Of a DNA stretch of 64,000 bases, positions 8,716-16,961 are shown piece after piece (position 1 is the first letter of the stretch; each line of letters begins with the position of its first letter). The notes beneath the pieces are model-generated. The model saw only the letters and a program-made list of their open reading frames with translations. It searched no databases and had not been told where the DNA came from. The position numbers and the translations under genes are program-made. Source of the stretch: Paracoccus sp. SCSIO 75233 (GTDB lineage: Bacteria > Pseudomonadota > Alphaproteobacteria > Rhodobacterales > Rhodobacteraceae); the NCBI RefSeq assembly GCF_027912675.1, contig NZ_CP115757.1, positions 3,066,501-3,130,500 of the forward strand, in the 5' to 3' direction.

Positions 8716-10229
8716 AAGTTCGTGCGCAAATCGGCATGGTGCTGAACCTCGATAAATGTATCGGCTGTCACACCTGCTCTGTCACCTGCAAGAATGTCTG
8801 GACCTCGCGCGAAGGCGTCGAATACGCGTGGTTCAACAATGTCGAAACCAAGCCCGGCATCGGCTATCCCAAGGATTGGGAAAACCAGAAACGCTGGAAA
8901 GGCGGCTGGACGCGGACGAAATCGGGGCATTTGCAGCCGAAACAGGGCGGCAAATGGCGGATTCTGGCGAATATCTTTGCCAATCCCGACCTGCCCGAGA
9001 TCGACGATTTCTATGAGCCCTTCACCTTCGATTACGACCATCTGAAATCGGCGCCCGAGATGCCCGCCTTCCCGACCGCAAGGCCGCGTTCGCTGGTCTC
9101 GGGCGAGCGGATCGAGAAGATCGAATGGGGCCCCAACTGGGAGGAAATCCTGGGCGGAGAATTCGCCAAGCGGTCTCAGGATTACAATTTCGAGGGCGTG
9201 CAGAAGGACATCTATGGGGAATATGAAAACACCTTCATGATGTATCTGCCGCGCCTTTGCGAGCATTGCCTGAACCCGGCCTGCGTCGCCTCCTGCCCCT
9301 CGGGCGCGATCTACAAGCGCGAAGATGACGGCGTGGTCCTGATCGATCAGGAAAAATGCCGGGGCTGGCGGATGTGTGTGTCCGGCTGCCCCTACAAGAA
9401 GATTTATTACAACTGGTCCACCGGCAAATCGGAAAAATGCGTGCTGTGCTATCCACGTCTGGAAAGTGGCCAACCTACCGTCTGTTCGGAAACCTGCGTC
9501 GGGCGCATCCGCTATCTGGGGGTGATGCTGTATGACGCCGACAAGATCGCCGAGGCCGCCGCTGCCGAAAACGAAATGGATCTGTATGATGCGCAGCTTG
9601 GCGTTTTTCTGGACCCCAACGACCCCGAGGTGATCGCCGCCGCGCGGGCCGAAGGCGTGCCCGAGGACTGGATCATCGGGGCGCAGAAATCTCCGATCTG
9701 GAAAATGGCGATGGAATGGAAGATCGCCTTCCCGCTGCATCCCGAATACCGCACCCTGCCGATGGTCTGGTATGTGCCGCCGCTGTCGCCCATCCAGAAC
9801 GCAGCCGAAGCCGGCAAGATCGCCGCGCAGGACGATATGCCCGATGTGCGCAGCCTGCGGATCCCGCTGCGCTATCTGGCGAATATGCTGACCGCCGGGG
9901 ATGAGGCGCCCGTGGCGCTGGCGCTGGAACGGATGCTGGCGATGCGGTCCTATATGCGGTCGAAATCCATCGACGGCGTGGTCAATCTGGGTGCCGCGCA
10001 GCGCGTCGGCCTGACCCCGCAGCAGATCGACGAGATGTATGACCTGCTGGCCATCGCCAATTACGAGGACCGCTTTGTCATTCCGACCACGCACCGGGAG
10101 CTGGTCGAGGATGCTTATGACCTGCGCGGCGGCTGTGGCTTTACCGACGGCAATGGCTGTTCGTCGGGCGACACCGGCTCCATGTTCGGTGGCAAGAAAT
10201 TCCGCAGCCCGCAGGAGTTTCTGGCATGA
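8712..10229 (+). CDS. narH: Respiratory nitrate reductase beta subunit NarH (iron-sulfur protein)
   Basis: A 505-residue electron-transfer subunit with four Cys clusters: CIGCHTCSVTCKNVW near the N-terminus, CEHCLNPACVASCPSG, CRGWRMCVSGCPYKK and CVLCYPRL further on. In the third group a Trp replaces one Cys, which is the signature of the [3Fe-4S] cluster of NarH; the others hold [4Fe-4S] clusters. It conducts electrons from the NarI haems to NarG. It overlaps narG and narJ by four bases on each side, typical of a coupled narGHJI operon. Confidence 0.98.
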   Translation: MKVRAQIGMVLNLDKCIGCHTCSVTCKNVWTSREGVEYAWFNNVETKPGIGYPKDWENQKRWKGGWTRTKSGHLQPKQGGKWRILANIFANPDLPEIDDFYEPFTFDYDHLKSAPEMPAFPTARPRSLVSGERIEKIEWGPNWEEILGGEFAKRSQDYNFEGVQKDIYGEYENTFMMYLPRLCEHCLNPACVASCPSGAIYKREDDGVVLIDQEKCRGWRMCVSGCPYKKIYYNWSTGKSEKCVLCYPRLESGQPTVCSETCVGRIRYLGVMLYDADKIAEAAAAENEMDLYDAQLGVFLDPNDPEVIAAARAEGVPEDWIIGAQKSPIWKMAMEWKIAFPLHPEYRTLPMVWYVPPLSPIQNAAEAGKIAAQDDMPDVRSLRIPLRYLANMLTAGDEAPVALALERMLAMRSYMRSKSIDGVVNLGAAQRVGLTPQQIDEMYDLLAIANYEDRFVIPTTHRELVEDAYDLRGGCGFTDGNGCSSGDTGSMFGGKKFRSPQEFLA

Positions 10230-10912
10230 AGACCTTCAAGGCATTATCTGCCCTTCTCAGCTATCCCAGCAGTGAACTGATCGCCGCCATCCCCGAGATT
10301 GACGCAGTGCTGCATGCCGAGGGCCTGTTGGGTCCGGCGCGCCAGAACGAGCTTGCGCCGCTGCTTCAGGGTCTGACCGAGGGCGATCTCTACGACCTGC
10401 AGGAGCGCTATGTCCTGCTGTTCGACCGCTCGCGCACCCTGTCGCTGAACCTGTTCGAGCATGTCCACGGCGAAAGCCGTGACCGGGGTGGCGCAATGGT
10501 CGATCTGCTGGAAACCTATCGCGCGGGCGGCTTCGATCTGGCGGGCACCGAACTGCCCGATCACCTGCCGGTGTTGCTGGAATTCCTGTCGACCCGGACA
10601 CTGGACGAGGCGAAAGAAATCCTCGCTGACGCCGGGCATATCCTCGTGGCTCTCGCTGAGCGGTTGCAGCGCCGCGAATCCCCCTATGCGGCGGTGTTCA
10701 CGGCGCTGGTCACCATTGCCGAAACCGATGCCGAGCTGCCGCCGGAACTGGCGGATATTCCCGATGACGACCCCGAAGACCTGGAGGCATTGGATGCCGT
10801 CTGGGAGGAGGCGCAAGTCACCTTCGGCCCCGATCCGAATGCCGGTTGCCCGGTCAGCCGCGATATTCTCGCCCGCATGGAACCCGTCCGCAGCCCGGCT
10901 GCGGCAGAATGA
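10226..10912 (+). CDS. narJ: Nitrate reductase assembly chaperone NarJ
   Basis: A 228-residue acidic protein of the TorD/NarJ chaperone superfamily; the stretch LYDLQERYVLLFDRSRTLSL followed by LFEHVHGESRDRG is a strong family marker. NarJ is not part of the finished enzyme but holds apo-NarGH until molybdenum cofactor is inserted and the complex docks on NarI. The start overlaps narH by four bases. The C-terminal tail with PDPNAGCPVSR is common in NarJ. Confidence 0.95.
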   Translation: MKTFKALSALLSYPSSELIAAIPEIDAVLHAEGLLGPARQNELAPLLQGLTEGDLYDLQERYVLLFDRSRTLSLNLFEHVHGESRDRGGAMVDLLETYRAGGFDLAGTELPDHLPVLLEFLSTRTLDEAKEILADAGHILVALAERLQRRESPYAAVFTALVTIAETDAELPPELADIPDDDPEDLEALDAVWEEAQVTFGPDPNAGCPVSRDILARMEPVRSPAAAE

Positions 10913-10924
10913 CAGGAGGCAGCG

Positions 10925-11635
10925 ATGCATAATTTCATTTTTGGCATCTACCCCTATATCGCGATCACGGTGATGATCCTCGGCTCGATCATCCGCTATG
11001 ACCGCGACCCCTTCACATGGAAATCGAAATCCAGCCAGTTGCTGCGCAAGCGGCAATTCGTCATCGGCTCGGTCCTGTTCCATGTCGGCGTGCTGGTGAT
11101 CCTGTTCGGCCATCTGGTTGGGTTGCTGACGCCGATTGCAATCTTCGACGCATTCGGGATCAGCCACAGCGCCAAGCAGATCATGGCGGTGACCGTGGGC
11201 GGCATCGCCGGGATCATGGCACTGGCGGGCGGGGCGCTGCTGCTGCATCGCCGTTTGACCGATCCCCGCATCCGGGCAAATTCGACGCTGGCCGATACCG
11301 GGATCCTCGCACTGTTGCTGGCGCAGCTTGTGCTGGGGCTGCTGACCATCGTCGTTTCGCTGGGTCATCTGGACGGTGAAGAAATGACCAAGCTGATGTC
11401 ATGGGCGCAAGGCATCGCCTATTTCCAGGCTGGCGCGGCCGATCACATCATCGACGTAAACCCGCTGTTCAAGCTGCATATCTTCCTGGGGCTGACCATC
11501 TTCCTGCTGTTCCCCTTCACGCGGCTGGTTCACATGATCTCGGCCCCGGTGCGCTATCTGTGGCGTCCGGGCTATCAGATCGTGCGCAGCAAGCAGCATG
11601 ACGACGACGCAACCGCGCGCCATCCGGCGGAGTAA
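10925..11635 (+). CDS. narI: Respiratory nitrate reductase gamma subunit NarI (cytochrome b)
   Basis: A 236-residue membrane protein with about five hydrophobic helices. Histidines in HVGVLVILFGHLVG and in FKLHIFLGLTIFLL / RLVHMISAP are placed as the axial ligands of the two b haems. NarI takes electrons from quinol at the periplasmic side and passes them to NarH, which builds proton-motive force. It starts 12 bases after narJ with a near-perfect AGGAGG five bases or so upstream. The stop TAA shares its last A with the next gene's ATG. Confidence 0.96.
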   Translation: MHNFIFGIYPYIAITVMILGSIIRYDRDPFTWKSKSSQLLRKRQFVIGSVLFHVGVLVILFGHLVGLLTPIAIFDAFGISHSAKQIMAVTVGGIAGIMALAGGALLLHRRLTDPRIRANSTLADTGILALLLAQLVLGLLTIVVSLGHLDGEEMTKLMSWAQGIAYFQAGAADHIIDVNPLFKLHIFLGLTIFLLFPFTRLVHMISAPVRYLWRPGYQIVRSKQHDDDATARHPAE

Positions 11636-12441
11636 TGATGACCATGCAGATGAAACCGCTTTTGCCGCCGATCCTCGTGAACGGCGTGACACTGGACCCG
11701 GCCCGCATCGCCGCCGAGGCCCAGAACCATCCGGCACCAAAGGGCAAGCCCGGCGCTGCGTGGAAGGCCGCGGCCCGTGCGCTGGTCATCCGCGAATTGC
11801 TTTTGCAGGAGGCGGCACGGCTTGGCGTCGAAGCCGAACCCGTGGAAATCGCGCCGGGGCAATGGGAAACAGATGAGGAAGCGCTGATCAGCGCCGTGCT
11901 TGACGCGGCGCTGGACCCTGCCGCCGCCGATGAGGCGGAATTGCGCGGCATCTATGAGGCGGAGCCGGATCGCTTCCGTGCCCCTTCCCTCTATGAGGCG
12001 GCGCATATCCTTTTCGCCGCCGCGCCGGATAATCTCGCTGCGATGGCAAAGGCGCGTGATACTGCCGAAGGGGTGCTGGCCCAGTTGGCGCGTGCGCCGC
12101 AGGACTTCCCCAAACTCGCCGCTGAGCACAGCGATTGTTCGTCCAAGGACTCCGGCGGGTTGCTGGGGCAGCTGTCGTCCGGCGATACGGTCCCGGAGTT
12201 CGAGGCGGCACTGGCCCGGATGCCCGAAGGCAGCATTTCGCCCGAGCCGGTCCAGACCCGCTACGGCATTCATATCATCCGGCTGGACGCGCGCGTCACC
12301 GGCGAGGTGCTGCCGTTCGAGGCCGTCCTGCCCCGCCTGAGCGAGGCGCATGAGAAATCCGCGTGGCTGCGTGCCAGCCGGGAATATATCGTCGGCCTGA
12401 TCAAGGATGCTGATATCGTCGGGCTGCAACTGGACGCTTGA
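11635..12441 (+). CDS. Parvulin-type (PpiC) peptidyl-prolyl cis-trans isomerase of the nar operon
   Basis: A 268-residue protein. The N-terminal half is helical and charged; residues of about 110-220 form a PpiC/rotamase domain, seen in YEAAHILFAA, AEHSDCSSKDSGGLLGQLS and PVQTRYGIHIIRLDAR. No clear signal peptide is present, so it probably works in the cytoplasm, unlike SurA or PrsA. Its start overlaps the narI stop by one base, placing it in the nitrate reductase operon. A NifM-like role in folding or maturation of the Nar enzyme is inferred from position. There are several start candidates (ATG at 11635, 11638 and 11644). Confidence 0.85.
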   Translation: MMTMQMKPLLPPILVNGVTLDPARIAAEAQNHPAPKGKPGAAWKAAARALVIRELLLQEAARLGVEAEPVEIAPGQWETDEEALISAVLDAALDPAAADEAELRGIYEAEPDRFRAPSLYEAAHILFAAAPDNLAAMAKARDTAEGVLAQLARAPQDFPKLAAEHSDCSSKDSGGLLGQLSSGDTVPEFEAALARMPEGSISPEPVQTRYGIHIIRLDARVTGEVLPFEAVLPRLSEAHEKSAWLRASREYIVGLIKDADIVGLQLDA

Positions 12442-12455
12442 CGCTGGAGAAACAG

Positions 12456-13010
12456 ATGCAGATTGCCTATGTCACCCTGTCCGGTCGCGGGGCCATCGAC
12501 CTTCTTCTGGCCGAGGTGGTCGCACGGCTGGAGGCGGAAGGAATCGCGCTGGCCGGGACGGTACAGACCAATATCGACCGGGCCGATCAGGCGCATTGCG
12601 ACATGGATCTGCGGTTGTTGCCCGATGGCCCGGAAGTGCGGATCAGCGTCGATCGAGGGCCGGAGGCAAAAGGCTGTCGGCTTGATGCCGATGCTCTGGA
12701 GCGTTCCGTTGTCTGGGCCGATGCTGCGCTGGATCGTGCCGAGATGCTGGTGGTCAACAAATTCGGCAAGATGGAAGCCGAAGGACGCGGGCTGACCGCC
12801 ACAATTGCCAATGCATTGGATCGCGACATGCCGGTCCTCGTCGGGGTCAATGGCCTCAATCTGGGGCCGTTCCTTGCCTTTGCGGGTGATATGGCCACAG
12901 CTTTGCCCGCTCAGGCTGATGATATTGTCGACTGGTGCCTGCGGGCGCGTGGTCTGAACGGCGCGCAGGATAAGACCTCTCAGTTGTCCGGCGACTTCAG
13001 TGAAGTATAG
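12456..13010 (+). CDS. DUF2478-like protein at the end of the nar operon
   Basis: A 184-residue protein starting MQIAYVTLSGRGAIDLLLAE. It matches what I recall of DUF2478, with the conserved pieces LAGTVQTN, CDMDLRLL, GCRLDADALE and LVVNKFGKMEAEGRGL. Family members tend to sit beside molybdenum-enzyme genes and look like degenerate P-loop NTPases; the function is not established. The ATG at 12456 was chosen because GGAGA lies five bases upstream; an in-frame TTG at 12438 overlaps the ppiC stop. An inverted repeat spans the stop codon. Involvement in cofactor supply for NarG is inference. Confidence 0.75.
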   Translation: MQIAYVTLSGRGAIDLLLAEVVARLEAEGIALAGTVQTNIDRADQAHCDMDLRLLPDGPEVRISVDRGPEAKGCRLDADALERSVVWADAALDRAEMLVVNKFGKMEAEGRGLTATIANALDRDMPVLVGVNGLNLGPFLAFAGDMATALPAQADDIVDWCLRARGLNGAQDKTSQLSGDFSEV

Positions 13011-13039
13011 CTTCACATTCTATAAAGAATAAATTCTTT
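13000..13039 (+). promoter_or_regulatory. Two consecutive palindromes between the nar operon and the transketolase genes
   Basis: GTGAAG-tatag-CTTCAC (13000-13016) spans the stop codon of the preceding gene. It is followed by AAAGAAT-aa-ATTCTTT (13024-13039), which ends in four Ts. Together they could form a weak terminator for the nar transcript, or operator sites for the following operon, whose ATG is 56 bases downstream. Neither has the GC-rich stem of a standard terminator. Confidence 0.45.
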
Positions 13040-13094
13040 TAAGCGCCTGCCTGCTTCTGCAATCTGCCCCCCGTGGAGCATGTAGGAGGAGCAA

Positions 13095-13949
13095 ATGCCA
13101 GCAGGCACAACCGATGCCGCGCGGTCTAATATCTCGCTGGACCGGCGCGCGTGGAATATTCGGCGCAAGGCGCTGTTGATGGGCGAGGTTCAGGGACAGG
13201 GCTATATCGGGCAGGCGCTCGGCGTTGCGGATGTGCTGGCGGTGTCCTATTTCCACGCCCTCAATCACCGGCCAAGTGACCCGGAATGGGAAGGCCGCGA
13301 CCGCTTCCTGCTGTCGATCGGCCATTATGCCATCGCGCTTTACGCCGCGCTGATGGAGGCCGGCATTCTGCCGGAAGAGGAACTGGAAACCTACGGCATG
13401 GACGACTCGCGGATGCCGATGTCGGGCATGGCGTCCTACACACCGGGGATGGAGATCACCGGCGGTTCGCTTGGCCACGGTCTGGGGATCGCTGTCGGCA
13501 TGGCTATGGGCCTGCGCCAGAAGAAATCCGACGCTTTCGTCTATAACCTGATGTCGGATGGTGAGCTGGGCGAGGGCTCGACCTGGGAAGCGGCGATGAG
13601 TGCCGCGCATCAGGGGCTCGGCAATCTGATCTGCATCGTCGATTTCAACGACCAGCAGGCGGATGGCCCGTCGACGGACACGCTCAGTTCCGAGCCGCTG
13701 CCCGAGAAATGGGAGGCCTTTGGCTGGCACACGCAGCGCGTGGACGGCAACGACATCCCGGCGCTTGTCGCGGCGTTCGATCGCGCGCGCAAACTCGATG
13801 ACAGCCGACCGCGCATCATCATCTGCGATACCACGATGTGTAAAGGCGTGCCGTTCCTCGAGCAGCGCGAGATCACCCATTTCGTGCGGGTTGAAGCCGA
13901 TGAGTGGTCCCGTGCGCTTGATGTTCTGGAGCAGGGGAAACCGCAATGA
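13095..13949 (+). CDS. Transketolase, N-terminal (thiamine-diphosphate binding) subunit
   Basis: A 284-residue protein equal to the first half of transketolase. The ThDP/metal motif is visible as SDGELGEGSTWEAAMSAA, followed by the usual FNDQQADG. It cannot work alone: the pyrimidine-binding half is encoded by the next gene, which overlaps by four bases. Split transketolases of this type are common in sugar and sugar-acid catabolic clusters, where they transfer a two-carbon ketol unit between sugar phosphates. ATG 13095 is preceded by AGGAGGAG. Confidence 0.92.
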   Translation: MPAGTTDAARSNISLDRRAWNIRRKALLMGEVQGQGYIGQALGVADVLAVSYFHALNHRPSDPEWEGRDRFLLSIGHYAIALYAALMEAGILPEEELETYGMDDSRMPMSGMASYTPGMEITGGSLGHGLGIAVGMAMGLRQKKSDAFVYNLMSDGELGEGSTWEAAMSAAHQGLGNLICIVDFNDQQADGPSTDTLSSEPLPEKWEAFGWHTQRVDGNDIPALVAAFDRARKLDDSRPRIIICDTTMCKGVPFLEQREITHFVRVEADEWSRALDVLEQGKPQ

Positions 13950-14983
13950 CGACCGATTCACACGCCCGCAAATACGAGGCCCGCAAGGTTACCCCGAAAT
14001 CGGAGCGGGTTGCGACCTCGGCCATGATCGCCTCGCTCGCGGCGGAAGGATATGACACGGTCAGCGCGCCTTTCGGCCACGCGCTGGCGGAGCTTGCCAA
14101 GGATCGACCGGAGATCGTGGGCCTGTCCGCCGATCTGGCGAAATACACCGACCTGCATATCTTCGCAAAGGCGCACCCGGATCGGTTCTTCCAGATGGGT
14201 ATGGCGGAACAATTGCTGATGTCGGCAGCCTCTGGCATGGCGCGGGAAGGATTTATCCCATTCGCGACGACCTACGCGGTTTTCGCCGCGCGCCGCGCCT
14301 ATGACTTCATCTGCATGGCGATTGCCGAGGAAAACCTGCCGGTCAAGATCGTGTGCGGCCTGCCGGGCCTGACGACCGGATACGGCCCCAGCCATCAGGC
14401 GTTCGAGGATCTGGCGATTTTCCGCGGCCTCCCGAACCTGACCATCATCGATCCCGCCGACGCGGTCGACATCACGCAGATGGTGCCGGTCATCGCAGAT
14501 CATTCCGGTCCGGTTTACGCGCGTCTGCTGCGCGGCAAGGTGCCGAGCGTCATTGACCGCTACAAGCCGGATTACCGGTTCCAGATCGGCAAGGCTGCGC
14601 TTCTGCGCGACGGCGGCGATGTGCTGGTGATCTCGTCGGGGCTGATGACGATGCGCGCGCTCGACGCGGCGGAGAAGCTGGCGAAGGACGGCGTCGATGT
14701 TGCGGTCCTGCACAGCCCGTCGATCAAGCCGCTGGATCGCGAGACCATTCTGGCCGAGGCGCGTAAAGGCGGGCGGCTGGTCGTCACAGCGGAAAACCAC
14801 ACCGTTATCGGCGGTCTGGGAGAGGCGGTCGCGGGGTTGCTCATGCGCGAAGCCGTGCATCCGCAATTCCGCATGATCGGCCTGCCCGATGAATTTCTGG
14901 AGGCCGGCGCGCTGCCGACGCTTCACGACATGTATGGCATCTCGGTCGACGGCGTGGCCCGTCAGATCAAGGGCTGGGTTTAA
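13946..14983 (+). CDS. Transketolase, C-terminal (pyrimidine-binding) subunit
   Basis: A 345-residue partner of the preceding gene. It contains the transketolase Pyr domain with the GMAEQLLMSAASGMAREG block, the FATTYAVFAARRAYD stretch and a C-terminal domain ending in an AENHTVIGGLGEAVA motif. The first 30 residues are an extension not needed for the fold. The start overlaps the stop of the N-terminal subunit, so the two are made together. Specificity could be for ordinary pentose phosphates or for a special substrate such as apulose-4-phosphate; the sequence alone does not decide. Confidence 0.92.
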   Translation: MTTDSHARKYEARKVTPKSERVATSAMIASLAAEGYDTVSAPFGHALAELAKDRPEIVGLSADLAKYTDLHIFAKAHPDRFFQMGMAEQLLMSAASGMAREGFIPFATTYAVFAARRAYDFICMAIAEENLPVKIVCGLPGLTTGYGPSHQAFEDLAIFRGLPNLTIIDPADAVDITQMVPVIADHSGPVYARLLRGKVPSVIDRYKPDYRFQIGKAALLRDGGDVLVISSGLMTMRALDAAEKLAKDGVDVAVLHSPSIKPLDRETILAEARKGGRLVVTAENHTVIGGLGEAVAGLLMREAVHPQFRMIGLPDEFLEAGALPTLHDMYGISVDGVARQIKGWV

Positions 14984-15001
14984 GGTTTCGGAGGAGACAT
15001 C

Positions 15002-15754
15002 ATGAAACTGCTGGAAGGACAATTTGCCGTTATCACCGGGGCGGCCAGCCCGCGCGGATTGGGAAAAGCCACGGCGCAGCTATTCGCTGAACACGGCGCA
15101 ACGGTCGCCATTCTCGACCTGAACGGTGACGCAGCGGCAGCGGCCGCAGCCGATCTGGGCGCAGGTCATATCGGCTTGGCATGCGACGTCACCGACAAGG
15201 CGGCATGCGATAAAGTTATGGCTGACCTGATCGCTCGCTGGGGCCGGATCGATGTTCTGGTGAACAATGCCGGCATCACACAGCCGCTGAAGATCATGGA
15301 GATTGAAGCGAAAAATTATGAGGCTGTTCTGGACGTGAACCTGCGCGGCACGCTCTATGCGTCGCAGGCGGTCATCCCGCAAATGCGGTCGCAGAAATCG
15401 GGCAGCATCGTGAACCTGTCGTCGGTCTCCGCGCAGCGCGGCGGCGGAATTTTCGGAGGGCCGCATTATTCGGCAGCAAAAGCCGGGGTTCTTGGCCTGA
15501 CCAAGGCGATGGCGCGCGAACTGGCGCCCGACAACGTCCGGGTCAATGCGATCTGCCCGGGCTTTATCGCCACCGATATCACCGCCGGTAAGCTGACGCC
15601 GGAAATGAACAAGGCGATCCTTGAAGGCATCCCGATGAACCGCGCGGGTGAGGCAAGCGACGTGGCGGGATGCGCCCTGTTCCTCGCCTCTGGCCTGTCA
15701 GCCTACGTCACCGGATCGGAGGTCGACGTAAATGGTGGATCTCTGATTCATTAA
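15002..15754 (+). CDS. Short-chain dehydrogenase/reductase
   Basis: A 250-residue classical SDR. The nucleotide site is GAASPRGLGKATA near residue 12, NNAGIT follows, and the catalytic Ser and YxxxK lie in LSSVSAQRGG and HYSAAKAG. The C-terminal CPGFIATDITAGK and TGSEVDVNGG are standard. The spacing of 18 bases from the transketolase gene with GGAGGA upstream of ATG indicates the same operon. It probably oxidises or reduces the polyol or sugar handled by the cluster; the substrate is unknown. Confidence 0.9.
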   Translation: MKLLEGQFAVITGAASPRGLGKATAQLFAEHGATVAILDLNGDAAAAAAADLGAGHIGLACDVTDKAACDKVMADLIARWGRIDVLVNNAGITQPLKIMEIEAKNYEAVLDVNLRGTLYASQAVIPQMRSQKSGSIVNLSSVSAQRGGGIFGGPHYSAAKAGVLGLTKAMARELAPDNVRVNAICPGFIATDITAGKLTPEMNKAILEGIPMNRAGEASDVAGCALFLASGLSAYVTGSEVDVNGGSLIH

Positions 15755-15847
15755 AGCAAAAAATTATTGAACCAAATCGCGTTTCGCGCGTTGCAGACAT
15801 GTAAGACGTAACGAGTGTAACGTTTAAGACGACAAAGTTACGAGTAA

Positions 15848-16825
15848 TCAGTTATTTGTTTGTTCGGGCCGGTTCGCAGACGCGACCGGCCCGTAACCTA
15901 ATGCGACCATCAAATCGGACGCCGCGGCGGAAAAAACCGCCGCTTCCTCCCTGATCCAGTCGAAAAACAGCCGGACAATTCGCCTGTTCGTGTGACGGGG
16001 CGGGCAGACCAGCCAATAGGCCGGAAAACTGCGCAGGCCGAGTTCTGGCGCGAACGGGACCAGCCGCCCCGATTTCAGATGATCGTAGCCCAGAGTTACG
16101 GAATCCATCGCCATTCCGACGCCGTCCAGCGCAAGCTGCATCGACATCTGCGAACGATCCAGCCCCGTGCGCACGGCGTCATGAGGGGCGCGCAAGTTAT
16201 GATCCGACAGGAACATATCCCAGCGGTACACCCCCTTCACATTGTCGATCAACTTGGCATGGGCGATCTGTTCCTGCACATCGTCCGAGATCGCGCGCAG
16301 GCGGTCGCGATATTCCGGGCTGCACATCGGTAGGACGTGATCCTCAATAATCGGTTCCACATACAGACCGCCCCAATCGCCGGTGCCGTATCGCAGATCG
16401 AGGTCGACCATCTCGGTCATGAAATCGGACAGTTCCGGCGTGGCGTCGATGCGCATATCCCAACCCTCATGCCGGGCGAGGAACTGCGACAGGCGCGGTG
16501 CCAGCCAGAGCGTTCCGAAGCTGGGGCTGACCCGCAGGCTGAGCTGGCGTTGAGCGTGCTGGCGCAGGATCTGGGCGCGGGCGTCGCGCAGCGTGTGGAA
16601 GGCAAGCGTCGCGGCCCGGTACAGCCGCTCCCCGTCCATCGTCAGGATCAGGCGGCGGTTTTCGCGGCGGAACAGCTTCACGCCGAATTGCTGCTCGGTC
16701 GCGCGGATCTGCTGGCTGACGGCGGATGGCGACACGCCGAGTTCCGTTGCAGCCTTGGCGACCTGGCCCAGACGGGCTACGGCTTCAAAATAGGCCATGC
16801 TGTTCAGATTAATATCCTGTGCCAC
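15848..16825 (-). CDS. LysR-family regulator of the sugar/TRAP cluster
   Basis: About 325 residues. The N-terminal winged helix-turn-helix is seen in VAKAATELGVSPSAVSQQIRATEQQFG, and the rest is a substrate-binding effector domain of the GcvA-like type. A GTG start at 16825 is preferred: it has AAGGA seven bases upstream and places the HTH at the usual distance; the frame is open further to an ATG at 16897, which would add 24 residues without family support. It is transcribed away from dctP and lies inside an otherwise plus-strand cluster, so control of that TRAP operon, perhaps also of the transketolase operon, is likely. Confidence 0.9.
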   Translation of the reverse strand: MAQDINLNSMAYFEAVARLGQVAKAATELGVSPSAVSQQIRATEQQFGVKLFRRENRRLILTMDGERLYRAATLAFHTLRDARAQILRQHAQRQLSLRVSPSFGTLWLAPRLSQFLARHEGWDMRIDATPELSDFMTEMVDLDLRYGTGDWGGLYVEPIIEDHVLPMCSPEYRDRLRAISDDVQEQIAHAKLIDNVKGVYRWDMFLSDHNLRAPHDAVRTGLDRSQMSMQLALDGVGMAMDSVTLGYDHLKSGRLVPFAPELGLRSFPAYWLVCPPRHTNRRIVRLFFDWIREEAAVFSAAASDLMVALGYGPVASANRPEQTNN

Positions 16826-16910
16826 CGAAATATCCTTTAGCTGAGCTTTACTCAAAGTTAAGAAGATTTGCTTTCTTGGCAAGGGTGGAGATGCCATCGT
16901 TAATCAGTCA

Positions 16911-16942
16911 CGAACGGCCGGGAGACAGGAAACCCGTTCGTC
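16911..16942. promoter_or_regulatory. Inverted repeat in the regulator-dctP intergenic region
   Basis: ACGAACGG (16911-16918) is repeated inverted as CCGTTCGT (16935-16942), with 16 bases between. It lies 20 bases upstream of the dctP ATG, so it could be an operator or a leader hairpin. Its position between a LysR gene and a divergent target supports an operator, but it is close to the coding start for an activator site. Confidence 0.4.
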
Positions 16943-16961
16943 AAAACTGGAGGAGTTACTC

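Noticed and set aside
15865-15893. Hairpin CGGGCCGGT/ACCGGCCCG as a terminator of the LysR gene
   Set aside because: It lies within the last codons of the gene and is not followed by a T-tract; probably a codon-driven coincidence.
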